Below are positions 63,509 to 64,000 of a stretch of 64,000 nucleotides of DNA, in pieces. Under the pieces are notes generated by a model. It was not told the origin of the DNA and did not search any database. It saw nothing but the letters and a program-made list of their open reading frames with translations. This DNA is from Paenibacillus anaericanus (GTDB lineage: Bacteria; Bacillota; Bacilli; Paenibacillales; Paenibacillaceae), in contig NZ_RZNY01000003.1 in the NCBI RefSeq assembly GCF_003994475.1, positions 350,182-414,181 on the forward strand. Reading direction: 5' to 3'. Each line of letters begins with the position of its first letter. Position 1 is the stretch's first letter. Made by a program: the position numbers and the translations under genes.

Positions 63509-64000
63509 TTAAGCAGATTTCTTCTGAAACTGTGCAGCAAAACGAATCGGTGACAAGTATCCGAGAGCACCGTGAATTCGCTTGCGATTGTAAAAAAACT
63601 CAATATATCGAAACAACTCGTCTTTGGCTTGTTGTTTGGTCCTAAACCTTCTGCAATAAACGAGTTCCTTCTTTAGGATGCTATGAAACGATTCAATACA
63701 AGCATTGTCGTAGCAATTTCCCTTGCGACTCATGCTAGAGATCATGTTGTAGTTCTTAAGCAATTCACGGTATTCTGTGGATGCGTACTGTGCTCCACGA
63801 TCAGAATGGTGAATGAGACCTTCCTCAGGCTTCTTGGCTGCGTAGGCATCCTTTAACGCCTCAAGGACTAATTCAGTTGTCATACGGTCAGCCAGTCGCC
63901 ACCCCACAATCTCACGAGTGCACAAGTCCAGAACGCTTGCAAGGTATAACCGACCCTCTCTGCACGGAATGTAGGTAATATCTGTGACCCACACCTTGCT
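63509..64000 (-). CDS. IS3-family transposase OrfB, C-terminal part
   Basis: The reading frame stays open past the window edge (SKVWVTDITYIP), so the N-terminus lies outside. The rve/DDE integrase core is intact: Asp in VTDITYI, Asp in HHSDRGAQY and Glu in NACIESFHSILKKE. The ending YNRKRIHGALGYLSPIRF is typical of the IS150 group. No frameshift or stop is visible in the 160 codons seen, so it may be active. Confidence 0.92.
   Translation of the reverse strand, partial: SKVWVTDITYIPCREGRLYLASVLDLCTREIVGWRLADRMTTELVLEALKDAYAAKKPEEGLIHHSDRGAQYASTEYRELLKNYNMISSMSRKGNCYDNACIESFHSILKKELVYCRRFRTKQQAKDELFRYIEFFYNRKRIHGALGYLSPIRFAAQFQKKSA

Larger units (their letters stand above)
63478..64000 (-). 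mobile_element. IS3-family insertion sequence, partial
   Basis: The element is cut by the window end. It contains the C-terminal part of an IS150-group transposase (OrfB) and one probable terminal repeat. It lies 161 bases beyond the S8 protease gene, in spacer, and disrupts no visible gene. Confidence 0.85.

Noticed and set aside
1..64000. CRISPR array, prophage, restriction or other defence system
   Set aside because: No regularly spaced repeats, cas genes, phage structural genes or defence enzymes were seen on either strand.

Overview
The window looks like a chromosomal segment of an endospore-forming Firmicute, most probably Paenibacillus or a close relative. The basis is gene content and order (mraZ to divIVA division and cell-wall cluster, spoIIGA-sigE-sigG, spoVD, a SpoVE-type SEDS gene, rsfA, ylaJ, YteA-type zinc finger, bshC). 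I assign the genus by protein character, not by a database search. Almost everything up to 45 kb is read from the minus strand, so biological order runs from high to low coordinates.

Layout in direction of transcription. (1) 63.5-64 kb: the cut-off end of an IS3-family insertion sequence. (2) 45.5-63.3 kb: a mixed accessory and housekeeping block with a secreted S8 protease, DUF1540, a lytic transglycosylase, the nifZ-thiI pair for tRNA 4-thiouridine and thiazole sulfur, two divergent TerC paralogues, typA, a ylaH/ylaJ/ylaK/ylaL neighbourhood with an LCP ligase inserted, an orphan solute-binding protein, a secreted coiled-coil protein and DUF2626. (3) 36.8-45.2 kb: rsfA, panE, DUF3397, a 215-bp fold-back repeat and a complete oligopeptide permease oppABCDF. 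(4) 33-36.6 kb: bshC (bacillithiol) and ahcY, followed by three tandem MraZ boxes. (5) 13.7-33.5 kb: the dcw cluster mraZ-rsmH-ftsL-pbpB-spoVD-murE-murF-mraY-murD-spoVE-murG-murB-murA-ftsQ-ftsA-ftsZ. Unlike B. subtilis, murF and murA sit inside it. (6) 10.4-13.6 kb: spoIIGA-sigE-sigG, the sporulation sigma module. (7) 6.6-10.7 kb: ymxH-pgeF-ylmE-sepF-ylmG-ylmH-divIVA. (8) 3.1-6.6 kb: a T-box-controlled isoleucyl-tRNA synthetase of the long IleRS2 type. (9) 0.2-3 kb: DUF5665, the TraR/DksA-type gene on the opposite strand, lspA and the rluD-type pseudouridine synthase.

The cluster joins lipid II synthesis (murA/B/D/E/F, mraY, murG), septal polymerisation (pbpB, spoVD, SpoVE/FtsW), divisome assembly (ftsA/Z/L/Q, sepF, divIVA) and the first compartment-specific sigma factors. 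Many genes overlap by ATGA, GTGA or TAATG, or have Shine-Dalgarno sites over the preceding stop, which indicates translational coupling. I chose starts by Shine-Dalgarno position and family length. This shortens lspA, ileS, spoIIGA, murA, murG, spoVE, murD, mraZ, typA and others compared with the longest open frame.

I found no tRNA, rRNA, CRISPR array, prophage or obvious defence system. The least explained items are the 215-bp fold-back repeat, the composite N-terminal region of the S8 protease, the secreted coiled-coil protein, the orphan solute-binding protein without a lipobox, and a terminator with no visible gene in front of it at 61.3 kb.
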